This document shows, piece by piece, positions 41,960-52,361 of a stretch of 64,000 nt of DNA (position 1 is the first letter of the stretch; the number at the start of each line of letters is the position of its first letter). A program made the position numbers and the translations under genes. Origin of the DNA: Doris montereyensis (taxonomy: Eukaryota; Mollusca; Gastropoda; Nudibranchia; Dorididae); NCBI GenBank assembly GCA_037039925.1, contig JAXRKP010000119.1, forward strand, positions 1 to 64,000, read 5' to 3'. Under the pieces are notes generated by a model. That model searched no databases, was not told where the DNA came from, and worked only from the letters and a program-made list of their open reading frames with translations.

Positions 41960-42737
41960 AAAGCTCCGTGAATCATTTCTCCATGATAGCTCCGTGGATC
42001 AATTCTTCAAGAAAGTTGTGGTATACCTTGCCGCTAGACCCGACCATGAAGATGTCCTTCTCCAAGACAGCTCGGTGGATCAATTGTCAAAGACAGTTTC
42101 GTGGATCAATTTTCAAAGACAGCACCGTGATTCGATTCTCCAAGACAGTTTCGTGGATCAATTCTGAAAGACAGCACCGTGATTAAATTCTCCAAGACAG
42201 TTCCGTGGATCGATTCTCAAAGACAGCTCCGTCAAACAATTCTCACTGACACCGCTGTCACACAATTCTCCAAGACAGCTCCGTGGATCAATTCTCCAAG
42301 GCAGCCCCGTGGATCAATTCTCCAAGACAGCTCCACGGATCAATTCTCCATGACACCTCCGTCAATCAATTCGCCAAGACAGCTCAGTGAATCAATTCTC
42401 CAAGACATCTCCGTGGATCAATTCTCAAAGACAGCTCCGTGAATCAATTCTCTGCGATAGCCCCGTGGATCAATTTTCCAGCAAAGTTGCGGTATACCTT
42501 GCCGCTGGACTTGACCATAAGATGTTCACTAAGACAGCTCCGTGGATCAATTCTCCAAGGCAGCTCTGTGGATCAAGTTTCCAAGACACTCCACGGATCA
42601 ATTCTCCATGACACCTCCGTCAATCAATTCTCCAAAACAGCTCCGTGGATCAATTCTCCAAGACAGTTCCGTGGATCAATTCTCCAAGGTTGCTCCGTGG
42701 ATCAATTCTCTAAGACAGCTCCACGGATCAAACGCAT
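41960..42737. repeat. 26-bp minisatellite
   Basis: About 28 units of CCAAGACAGCTCCGTGGATC + AATTCT with variants (CACGGATC, GTCAATC, CTCAAAGACAG). It contains two larger interruptions that share TTGCGGTATACCTTGCCGCT (near 42017 and 42490), so a higher-order duplication is present. Because 26 is not a multiple of three, the same peptide-like string cycles through all frames, creating several overlapping ORFs up to 123 codons. Confidence 0.93.
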
Positions 42738-42889
42738 GGAGAATAAAAGCATCCCAATTGTTCCATCCAAAATGCGGATTTTCCAACCGTTTTCAAAGAA
42801 GCACATGTGACTCCACTTTAACAAAGAAGAATCTTGACAACGAGGTGAAGAAAAATCTCGAATTTGAATTTCATTTAAAAGATAATTGA

Positions 42890-43990
42890 GAAACTCGTTG
42901 TACGAAGACTCACCAACCAGACCATGAGCAACAAACTGTGCCCCCTTTTTCAATTAGCATACAGGCGAGGCCACAGTACTGAACCTGCGTTAATCCATGT
43001 CCACATTGATATAATCAACCAGCTACAATGCAATGACAATGTTGCACTTCTACTGTTGGATCTCAGCGCGGCTTTCGATACCGTGGACCACAACACATTC
43101 TTTGCTAGAATGCAACAATGTTTCAGCATCGCCGGCATGGCTCTAAAGTGGTTTGTGAGTTATCTCACTGATCGCACCCAGCGAGTCATCATAAATGGCA
43201 GTCCTTCATCGGCAATGAATATCCAATTTGGCGCCCTACAGGAGTCAGTCCTTGCACTATACACTACACCTCTCAGTGACATCATCGCATCCCATGACAT
43301 TGATCATTACTTTTATGCTGACGACACGCAACTTGACACCCCACCCAGTATGAACAATCACTCAACAACTAAACAAATAGCCATCATCAACTGTGTATTA
43401 GACATCAGGACCTGGATGACAGAAAACAAACTGAAATTCAACAATGACAAGACAGACTTGATAATATTTAGAAAGAAAGGAAAGGACATTATATTAAATG
43501 AGCTAGTCACAACAACACGACTATATGTAATAGCAATAGCGTCAAAAATCTCGGTTTCTTCTTTGATGAATCTTTACACATGCATGTCCACATGACTAAA
43601 GTTTGTCAAATAATCCATTATGTCCTTAAAAGCATATCTCGTATCCAAACTCTGTTAAACGAAGAAACATGTACAATGCGTATCCATGACCTTGTTACAA
43701 GCCGTCTTGACTACTGTAATTATCTTCTCTACGCGTTGCCAAAGCGCTATGTCCATCGATTATAATGTACTGCAAAATAAAGCAGCATTGTAAATACCGT
43801 ACGTCCAAGTCCAAACACATGGCTTCCGTTCTGTGCTCTCTACAGTGGCTTCCCGTAGAGGAGAGAATCTTAAGATTGCACGTCTCATATTCAGCTGAAT
43901 TCATAACACTGCCCCCTGACACCCCCCCCCCGCCCGATTATCTAAAGTGTTTCCTTGAAATTCACCACCCCAATCATCATAATTTTTGCA
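42890..43990 (+). mobile_element. L2/CR1-group LINE, RT region
   Basis: The long open frame 42924-43595 encodes finger and palm motifs: FQLAYRRGHSTEPALIHVH, LLLLDLSAAFDTVDHN, ALKWFVSYLTDRTQRVIING, FYADDTQLDTP and MTENKLKFNNDKTDLI. The GVPQGSVLGP block is damaged to GALQESVL with a deletion. Later frames carry SRLDYCNYLLYALPKRYV and [14 protein letters not shown]. The copy is dead but fairly recent, since 220 codons are still open. It follows the 26-bp minisatellite with only about 150 bases between. Confidence 0.85.
43794..43854 (+). repeat. 61-bp direct repeat, left copy
   Basis: Identical to 44405-44465. This copy is in context inside the L2-like coding sequence (the segment encoding [17 protein letters not shown]). 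Confidence 0.95.
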
Positions 43991-44037
43991 ACTGAAAAGA
44001 AGTGTCCCTAAGACAAAATTTCTCTTTCAAAATATTT

Positions 44038-44404
<367 letters not shown>

Positions 44405-44465
44405 ATACCGTACGTCCAAGTCCAAACACATGGCTTCCGTTCTGTGCTCTCTACAGTGGCTTCCC
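44405..44465 (+). repeat. 61-bp direct repeat, right copy
   Basis: Perfect copy of 43794-43854, beginning ATACCGTACGTCCAAGTCCA and ending GTGGCTTCCC. After it the sequence no longer follows the L2-like element. Confidence 0.95.
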
Positions 44466-44629
44466 ACTTTTTCTAAAATCTATGTTAAGGGTTTGGTGTT
44501 TTATTGATGTATGGTATCTTTAACATTGAGATGTATATATAATTCTCTTAGATTTCTTAGTTTTGATACTTCTTTAACTATATACTATTTTAACTATATG
44601 GAGACTTCTAAAACTGACATTTAAACGTG

Positions 44630-44630
44630 T

Positions 44631-44713
<83 letters not shown>

Positions 44714-44715
44714 GA

Positions 44716-44791
<76 letters not shown>

Positions 44792-44820
44792 GTAGTAGTA
44801 CTACTACTACTATACTACTA
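44630..44820. repeat. (ACT)n trinucleotide tract
   Basis: About 60 ACT units with one GAACT interruption and, at 44790-44800, a switch into AGT units and back, marking a small foldback inside the array. Confidence 0.95.
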
Positions 44821-44821
44821 G

Positions 44822-44974
44822 GTAAAGACAAGCAGTGAGGCAAGGGGCATGTCGGAAGTTAATGTAATGACACAAGATAATATGAAAGCCCTGAATATGA
44901 TAACATATTCCTTGTGTTTGTCTCGTCTTTGTTCCTATGGGCCTTTCATGTTATCTTGTGTCCTTACATTAACT

Positions 44975-44976
<2 letters not shown>
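44822..44976. repeat. Inverted pair of SINE family F bodies
   Basis: 44822-44895 is the reverse complement of the family F body seen at 418-515 (GACATGCC/GGCATGTC, AAGATAATATGAAAGCC), and 44911-44976 is the direct copy. Arms of about 38 bases (AGTTAATGTAATGACACAAG... and its complement) face each other across about 40 bases. Confidence 0.75.
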
Positions 44977-45051
<75 letters not shown>

Positions 45052-45099
45052 TTACTACTGCTGCTACTACTACTACTACTACTACTATTACTACTGCTG

Positions 45100-45169
<70 letters not shown>

Positions 45170-45245
45170 CACTACCACTATCACTACCACTACCACTACC
45201 ACCACCATCACTATCACTACCACTACTACTACCACCACCACCACA
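44977..45245. repeat. (TAC)n trinucleotide tract with CAC and TGC variants
   Basis: Perfect TAC for about 70 bases, then two blocks with TGCTGC interruptions, then mixed TAC/CAC like the tail at 600-660. It serves as the tail of the direct family F copy. Confidence 0.95.
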
Positions 45246-45423
45246 CCCTACTTAAAAAATATTTCTCGCCACACTTACAAGCAAATCAGAATGAAATATA
45301 CGCGCTGGCGGGTTCAGGCCTCATGGCGAAACGTCAGGCGGTGAATGACGTGCTATTGCTTTAGTCACTGGCTGCTTAGTGTTGTCATCAATAGAAACAA
45401 GGAAGAGAAAACGTAGAATGCTT

Positions 45424-45892
45424 TGTCCTTGCTAATCTCTTGTGTACACCCGACTCCCTCTTGTTTTGATCGTCCTTGCTAATCTCTCTTGTACACCCGA
45501 CTCCCTCTTGTTTTGATCGTCCTTGCTAATTTCTCTTGTACACCCGACTCCTCTTGTTTTGATCGTCCTTGCTAATTTCTCTTGTACACCCGACTCCCTC
45601 TTGTTTTGATCGTCCTTGCTAATTTCTCTTGTACACCCGACTCCCTCTTGTTTTGATCGTCCTTGCTAATTTCTTGTGTACACCCGACTCCCTCTTGTTT
45701 TGATCGTCCTTGCTAATTTCTCTTGTACACCCGACTCCTCTTGTTTTGATCGTCCTTGCTAATTTCTCTTGTACACCCGACTCCCTCTTGTTTTGATCGT
45801 CCTTGCTAATCTCCCTTGTACACCCGACTCCTCTTGTTTTGATCGTCCTTGCTAATCTCCCTTGTACACCCGACTCCTCTTGTTTTGAATTT
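45424..45892. repeat. 47-bp minisatellite
   Basis: Ten copies of CTAATTTCTCTTGTACACCC + GACTCCCTCTTGTTTTGATC + GTCCTTG. Very high identity; the main variants are CTCC/CTCCC and a TTGTGT/CTTGT change, so the array is young or homogenised. Confidence 0.95.
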
Positions 45893-46003
45893 TGGGTCCG
45901 ACCGATAAACGTTACGTAATGATTATCTAGTCCCCTCCCCCCTCCACTCTACCCTCCCTACCCCATGTATTCAGTATTCGTTTGAGAAACCGTTCGGCAT
46001 AAA

Positions 46004-46312
46004 AAGATAAAGATAAAGATGGATTTATAGTTCGTATCCCCGCACAAGTGCAGGATCACCGACTGTACATGATTTATCCCCCAGCAGGCTATTTTATTCA
46101 GTCCTTCTCAACTTCTGGGGGGGGGGGGGGGTGGTGGCATATAGTACACAAGCTTGTTAAACTTTTCGTACTAACACTCAGACAATATCTTTCCCTACCT
46201 ATAGATGGGTACTCATTCACACCAGACCTGAGTCAAGTGAGGAAATCCGAGTGAAGAAAGTTTCCTACGAGTACAACGTTGGGAAAAAGCCAACCTATGC
46301 CAGCCGTGGGGC
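46004..46312 (-). mobile_element. SINE family C, near full length
   Basis: AAGATAAAGATGGATTTATA through GAGTACAACGTTGGG and CCAACCTATGCCAGCCGTGG, with a 13-base poly(G) at 46118-46131 inside. It is followed without a gap by a family B 3' fragment (46313-46420) and then by a second, partial family C copy (46425-46600), a nested SINE cluster. Confidence 0.7.
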
Positions 46313-46422
46313 TTAAAGATCCATTGGCTGTTTAGAGTGCAATTCGGGCAAAATTAAAAAATCCTACCAAAAACCCCGAGATCACCTTAGTTGCGGATGT
46401 AAGTAGATCAAAATCAAATCCA
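46313..46422 (+). mobile_element. SINE family B, 3' fragment
   Basis: AAAGATCCATTGGCTGTTTA, GGGCAAAATTAAAAAATCC and GAGATCACCTTAGTTGCGGA. It sits between two family C pieces. Confidence 0.7.
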
Positions 46423-46424
46423 AT

Positions 46425-46605
46425 TCAATTCAAAGTCCTTCTCAACTCCCGGGGGAGCATTTAACACACAGGCCTGTTAGGGTTTTCGTACTAACGCTCT
46501 GACAAGATCCTTCTCTACCTATAGCTACCTGAGTCAAGGGATGCAAGTAGCGTGAAACATTTTTCCAAAGAGCACAACGTTGTGAACCCCCCCCACCCCC
46601 CCCCA
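46425..46605 (-). mobile_element. SINE family C, partial
   Basis: TCCTTCTCAACTCCCGGGGG, AGGCCTGTTAGGGTTTTCGT and CTCTACCTATAGC match the middle of family C, ending in a C-rich run (46587-46614). Confidence 0.65.
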
Positions 46606-47284
46606 CCCCCACCCCTGGGATAGAAGATGGCGTGCCTTTATGAGGACAATACAGTTTTATTAAATTGAATTTTCATGCAAAGATTCAGGAAGCAACGTGA
46701 ATAACCTTGGACACAACCCTCAACCGCAGTGACTTTTGAAGGCAGAAATTCCCGTATGTTCCTCCCATTGTCAAAATTAAGAACAATTGATCACATACCC
46801 CCCCCCCACGCACACACACAAACACACCTCCCGACGCACCCTTTATCCGTTTTCAAAATAATCACGCTTTTTTGTTCTTGACAAGAAGAAATACGTTAAA
46901 AGATAGGATCAAACAAACAAACCTAAAACGAATGCTTTTGTATGCTTGTTTTATAACATTTCATATTTTTCTATTTTCTACCTTCAACCAGTGACAAGTA
47001 AATAAAAATGTAGATGCTTCTCTATGCGTTCGTTTCGGCAATAACAGGCAGATTCTTATTTTTGTCGAAACCAACGGTGTGTTACAGTGACAGCCTATTT
47101 GTTTTCGAAACAAATGACATGGTGCGAGTTGGGGAGTCGCCTTGCCGTTCTGCCCACATTCTTAAAAAAAATTAATTGAGAGTCAACCCGGTGATCAGCG
47201 TATGGATGTCAGTTACTGATTCTGAAGTGACCCCACCCTGACGAATAAACTGAGGAGAAATGTGAGGGTGCCGAAATAAGTTCT

Positions 47285-47485
47285 AGAATCTAGATTTAGA
47301 TCTAGATCTCTAGTCCTTTAATTTATTGTAGATTGCAGTTGAGTACAGACGATGCTTTAAAATCTAGAGCTCTGTTCGTTCAGATAATAGATCTCTAGGT
47401 AGATCTAAATCTAGATCTAGATCTTTATGAGATTTATTCTATGAATGAAAGATCATATCAGATGTCTAGATCTAGATCTGTATGT
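47285..47485. repeat. Patch of overlapping AGATCT/CTAGAT palindromes
   Basis: At least five clusters of TCTAGATCTAGATCT-type sequence within 200 bases, further hits at 47930 and 47990. The hexamers are self-complementary, so each cluster is a short palindrome. Confidence 0.7.
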
Positions 47486-47861
47486 CATATCGGAGTGCTT
47501 ATTGGCCCACAGGGGCCTATAAAATTTCCTCTAGAACAATCCTTATTTGCCCACATAATTGAGAATGTGTATGATATATATATATATCTAGTGTTGGCCA
47601 ATAAGCCCCAGCTTATTTGCCCATGTTGGCCAATAAGAGCAGCCATGTCATGTAGTCCCTACTTGGCTTTGATATGACATGTAAGAGAGATACTCAGTGT
47701 GGCTCTACTCTACATTGTCTGACAAGAGTAATAAGCCGAGTTGGTTTTTGTGGAAGGTACCTCGGGTTGGGCACACAGGGAAGAAGTTTAGAAGGACATA
47801 GGTCTAATAATAAATAAAGAGGGTTTATTTTTAAAGGGATCAGATTAAAAGTCTGGGCTTG

Positions 47862-47930
47862 GTTTTTGTGGGAGTTGAAGTTAAATGAAGATAAAACTGA
47901 AATAATTGTCTTTGGCATTAAAAATGACTA
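47862..47930 (+). mobile_element. Tiny LINE RT fragment
   Basis: The plus strand encodes WELKLNEDKTEIIVFGIKND, matching the CR1/L2 block found after the catalytic YADD (compare KLKFNNDKTDLIIFRKKG in the copy at 42.9 kb). Too short for a firm call. Confidence 0.4.
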
Positions 47931-48199
47931 GATCTAGAGTGGTGTAACTGTTCCGTCAACATGGCTATAACTGGTCTATAAATATACAGTGATCTATCTC
48001 TCAGTGGGGAAAAAGACAAACTGTACTGATGACACTCACACTGCCATGTGATAAAAATATTTTAACAATACACTGCAGTACAACACTACAGGCAACAATA
48101 GATATACCTTTTGTACTGTTATTAATAATTACGATGTTAACTTTGGTAATAGTAGATTGACTATCGTGCAAAGACAGTTCCCTCATTCCCCTACTTGTG

Positions 48200-48790
<591 letters not shown>

Positions 48791-49683
48791 CACACAGAGG
48801 GGTGGGGGAGGCGAAGGTGTCGTCATTTTACAATGAGGCCAAGCTACTGTAGTTCACAACATAGTAATAACAGTACAACATGTACTTGTGTGTTGTAGGC
48901 CTAGTTGTACTGCAGTGTATTAATAACAGTTTTAATCTAATAGGTAATTTTACGGTTTAGCGGCATAAAAGAAAGTGGGTCAAATATGTACTCATCAGTG
49001 TCGGTTTAGATCTACATTTAGAGGTGAGACGGAAGAAATATATCCACAATCCCTATCCCGAACCCCCCTACCCCTACACCATTGTGGGGGGGGGTCAGGG
49101 CAAGGGATTGTGGATAGATTTTTCCCTCATGCCACAACATTAGTGATACAGTGCTAAGCCGATGGCTGTAGAATGGTATGACCTGCAATTTTGACATAGC
49201 GGCAATTTCGTATTTTGGGAATAGGGAGCCTGGAAAACATTGAATTAGATGAAACTCTTAACTTAAAGGGTATTCACTGTAATTTATTTTTTATTTTCAA
49301 GGATCTCAGGTCTTTTCTGCCCTTTCAGGAATTCATGTGAACTTCCCTACCTTCATGTAGGCTACCGTTTGGATGAAGGTTTTTAGTTTTAATGTTAAAC
49401 GAGTTGTTCAACAGAACTCTTCACTGTGGTTTCGTTTCGCTAGTGACTAAGAATTCACATCTCCCGCCTTTTGTCCAATGTCCTGGGTGTTTTAAAACCA
49501 AATCTTGCTTTCAAATGGCTTTGGGGTTGGCAGCTATGTATTACTACTGCTACACTCCATTTGATTTTTGTTTTTCAAGATCGCGTGTAGTTACTAGGAC
49601 TTTGAATTACTAGACTTGAGTGCTGTTCACATACTCATGGTAAGAAATTAAGGGCTCTGAATGAAAGTGAAGCTTCCCTGATT

Positions 49684-49970
49684 AAAGTTCCTTCAGAGCC
49701 ATTTTAACCCATTGAGGTGGAGATTATCCTGGTTTCTATAGGGTGAAGCTGAACAGATGACAACAATCACCTCCTGAATAGGACACTAGTCTGAAGCAAG
49801 TTGTTACTCCCAAGCTAGTGCGTGTACCCATTTGCACCTAGGCCAAGTGGGAAACATGCATGTTAAGTGTCTTTCCCAAGGAACACAACACTGGACCTAG
49901 CTTTGCAAGGATTCGAACCCGAGACCTCATGATCTCAAGTCTGACACCTAACCACTCTGTCTCTGACACT
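49684..49970 (-). mobile_element. tRNA-derived SINE, family A, near full length
   Basis: TAAAGTTCCTTCAGAGCCAT through GCAAGGATTCGAACCCGAGA (perfect B box on the complement, GGTTCGAATCC as GGGTTCGAATCC) and CCTAACCACTCTGTCTCTGA. The B box is better preserved here than at 6.4 kb. Confidence 0.8.
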
Positions 49971-52335
49971 ACACTTCTGATTTGAGCGTAGCTAGTAATA
50001 TTTGACAATCTGAGACTCAAAGCTTATTTACAAATGCTGAGTTTTCCCCCCTTCTTTTAATTCTTATTTTGAATGATAGCCTATATGAGTGTTTTTACCT
50101 TTCGTTTTGTGGTCTTGAATTTTGTTATTGGAAGTCTTGAAAAGGTCTTGAAAAAGTCTTGAATTTTGTTTGATGATAAGTGTATAAAAGAAAGACTGAC
50201 TAATTCAACAAAATATGATGTGAAAACATTATTTATATTCATTAACAAGAGAAGTTTTCATGGAAGACTTGAATGAGTTTAAAGGAGTTCATTCCTTTAA
50301 GACTGTCAGGCAGACCATTCTACAGCATTGGACCATAGTTTGAAAATGCTATGTCCCTGTATGATTTCAATCTTGTTTATTGTTCAAGAAGGTGCCACAG
50401 AGCTACTGGATCAGAGTTGTTTAGCTGACACTCCATAAGAAATGAACTTTCTAAAAGGTAAACAGGAAAGTATGGATCATGAAGACATTGGGATAGATCA
50501 ATTTCACCATCCTATAACTGAATACGATATTTCACCGGAAGCCAGTGTAATTCTTTCGGTGTTGATGTGATGTGGTCAGTCTTTCTTTTCTTTTTCTTTT
50601 TTTACTGGTAACTGGCATGGCGATGTTAAATGAAAAGAGTAAGAGCTCGCCATACCCTTTCTGTCCTGCTTGATAACCAAAACTAGAAGCCAGTTACTCA
50701 TATATGTACTAAAATGGAAAACCCAAACTCAAAAGCAAAAAAAGCACACTCCTCTTAATTGCTAATTTGAAAAGATAATAGAGGTATATCAGACAAAGTA
50801 ATATTCAGGTGTTATATGTGTTACACACAGAGAATTTTTGGTGAATGAAAATTTCATATATCATATATTATATAGATACATTTTTCTATCTTTCTCTCAT
50901 AGAGGCTTCTTTACAGATCTTCAAATGCACATCTGGACTTGTCAAAGAAGATTGAAACATGATACAATTTCAATTTTATTACGTTTTATATAGGTGCAAA
51001 CACCACGCTCTCTATAAACTTGTGACCTTATTTTAGTATTAATTGATAAGAAATGTACAGGGGAGAAAAATGATAGTCCTCTTCAATGGGTGATGAACTG
51101 AAAGTGATGATTTTATACATTTGTTTAGATACAAGCATGCCCGGAGACAATGATGGATTTATAATAGAGCTGGAGGGTGATATTGTGGGACCCTCTAATC
51201 AGGAAATCTCTGTGAATTGAAAAATTGTCCCGATTAGCCGGGTTTCCTGATTTTCCAGGGACCTAGGGATTTTGGTTGCCCCTCAACAGTTTGAGGATCT
51301 AAGTCCTGTGAGTGATAAAATACAGAACTTAAACAAACAATTTATTGTGGCCACCGAACCAGTTGATCAAAACAAAGATGGCATTCATTCGTGATGTCGC
51401 TCACAGTCGAGCTTCATTGGAAAGTAGATAGATAAGACAGGTGATCAAGAATGCATGTTGGATCGTTACATTTCCTTGTGTGTCCACTATTATGATTGGC
51501 AGGTTAAGTGGGCAATTATTGTCTATTGCAGTGAATGAGTCTGTTTTCTAAGTGTCACCTCATATCAACACTGTACTGTATTGTTAGGTGGACCAGCAAG
51601 ATCTGGCTTGATGCTTGATGTCATCGTAATGGATGTCTGGTGTGTGTGGCTTATATGGTCATTGTGAACTGGCATTTGCGACATTGTGTACATATCATGG
51701 AATGTATAACATGTGTAGCACTAATGCAGGTATAATAATTGATGTTTTGCTAACATGGAAACCAAATGTGAATATAACATGTGAGTGTTGGAATAAATAA
51801 TTATGGGGGAAATGGTTATGATAATCAATGCAAGCTCGTTAAGAAAAATTCCGTTCCCAGGGATTTTTACCCGTTTGGCCGGGTTTTTGGTTGGAGAGTA
51901 GAGGTTCCACAGTATGAAGTATGGTAATTAGTTTGATATTGAGGTTACGCAGGCTTTTTATTGTAATATTCGGAAATCGATGAATTTGATCTAGTAACAG
52001 GCAAATAATCTTTTTCAGTCAGTTCAAATGTTCATTTGATCCAATAGTTCATTCAAGCTAAGAACCTAAAGCAGGCTATTTGAAACTTACATGCTGAATA
52101 TGGTGGTCATGTGTACATTGGTGCCTGAGTTTATAGCGCTCAAGTAAGGGAAAGTCAGCTTTTTATAAAAAATCAAAGCATTGTCAATTTTTAGTCAACA
52201 TGTGTATAAAAAGAAATAGACAGACCTAATATCTTCCAATAAATTTACTTATGATCCTGCATGTTTACCTTTTCCATTCATTCTTATGATACATATCATT
52301 CACAATCTTTGTACTTAAAAATGTATTCTTTACAG
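49971..52335. other. Sequence upstream of the PGAP2-like gene
   Basis: About 2.4 kb. No coding sequence recognised. It may hold the promoter and a non-coding first exon, since the first coding exon starts with an acceptor, but no TATA box or CpG cluster is obvious. The block 50285-50580 (CACCGGAAGCCAGTGTAATT, TGATGTGATGTGGTCAGTC) resembles an old dispersed animal repeat. Confidence 0.45.
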
Positions 52336-52361
52336 CTCCGAATCCTTTACAAAAAGTCATA

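Noticed and set aside
41926..42889. Series of overlapping ORFs with INSPRQLRGSILQDS-type peptide repeats, first thought to be a repetitive secreted protein
   Set aside because: The unit is 26 bases, so the same peptide appears in rotating frames; no start context, signal peptide or splice signals.
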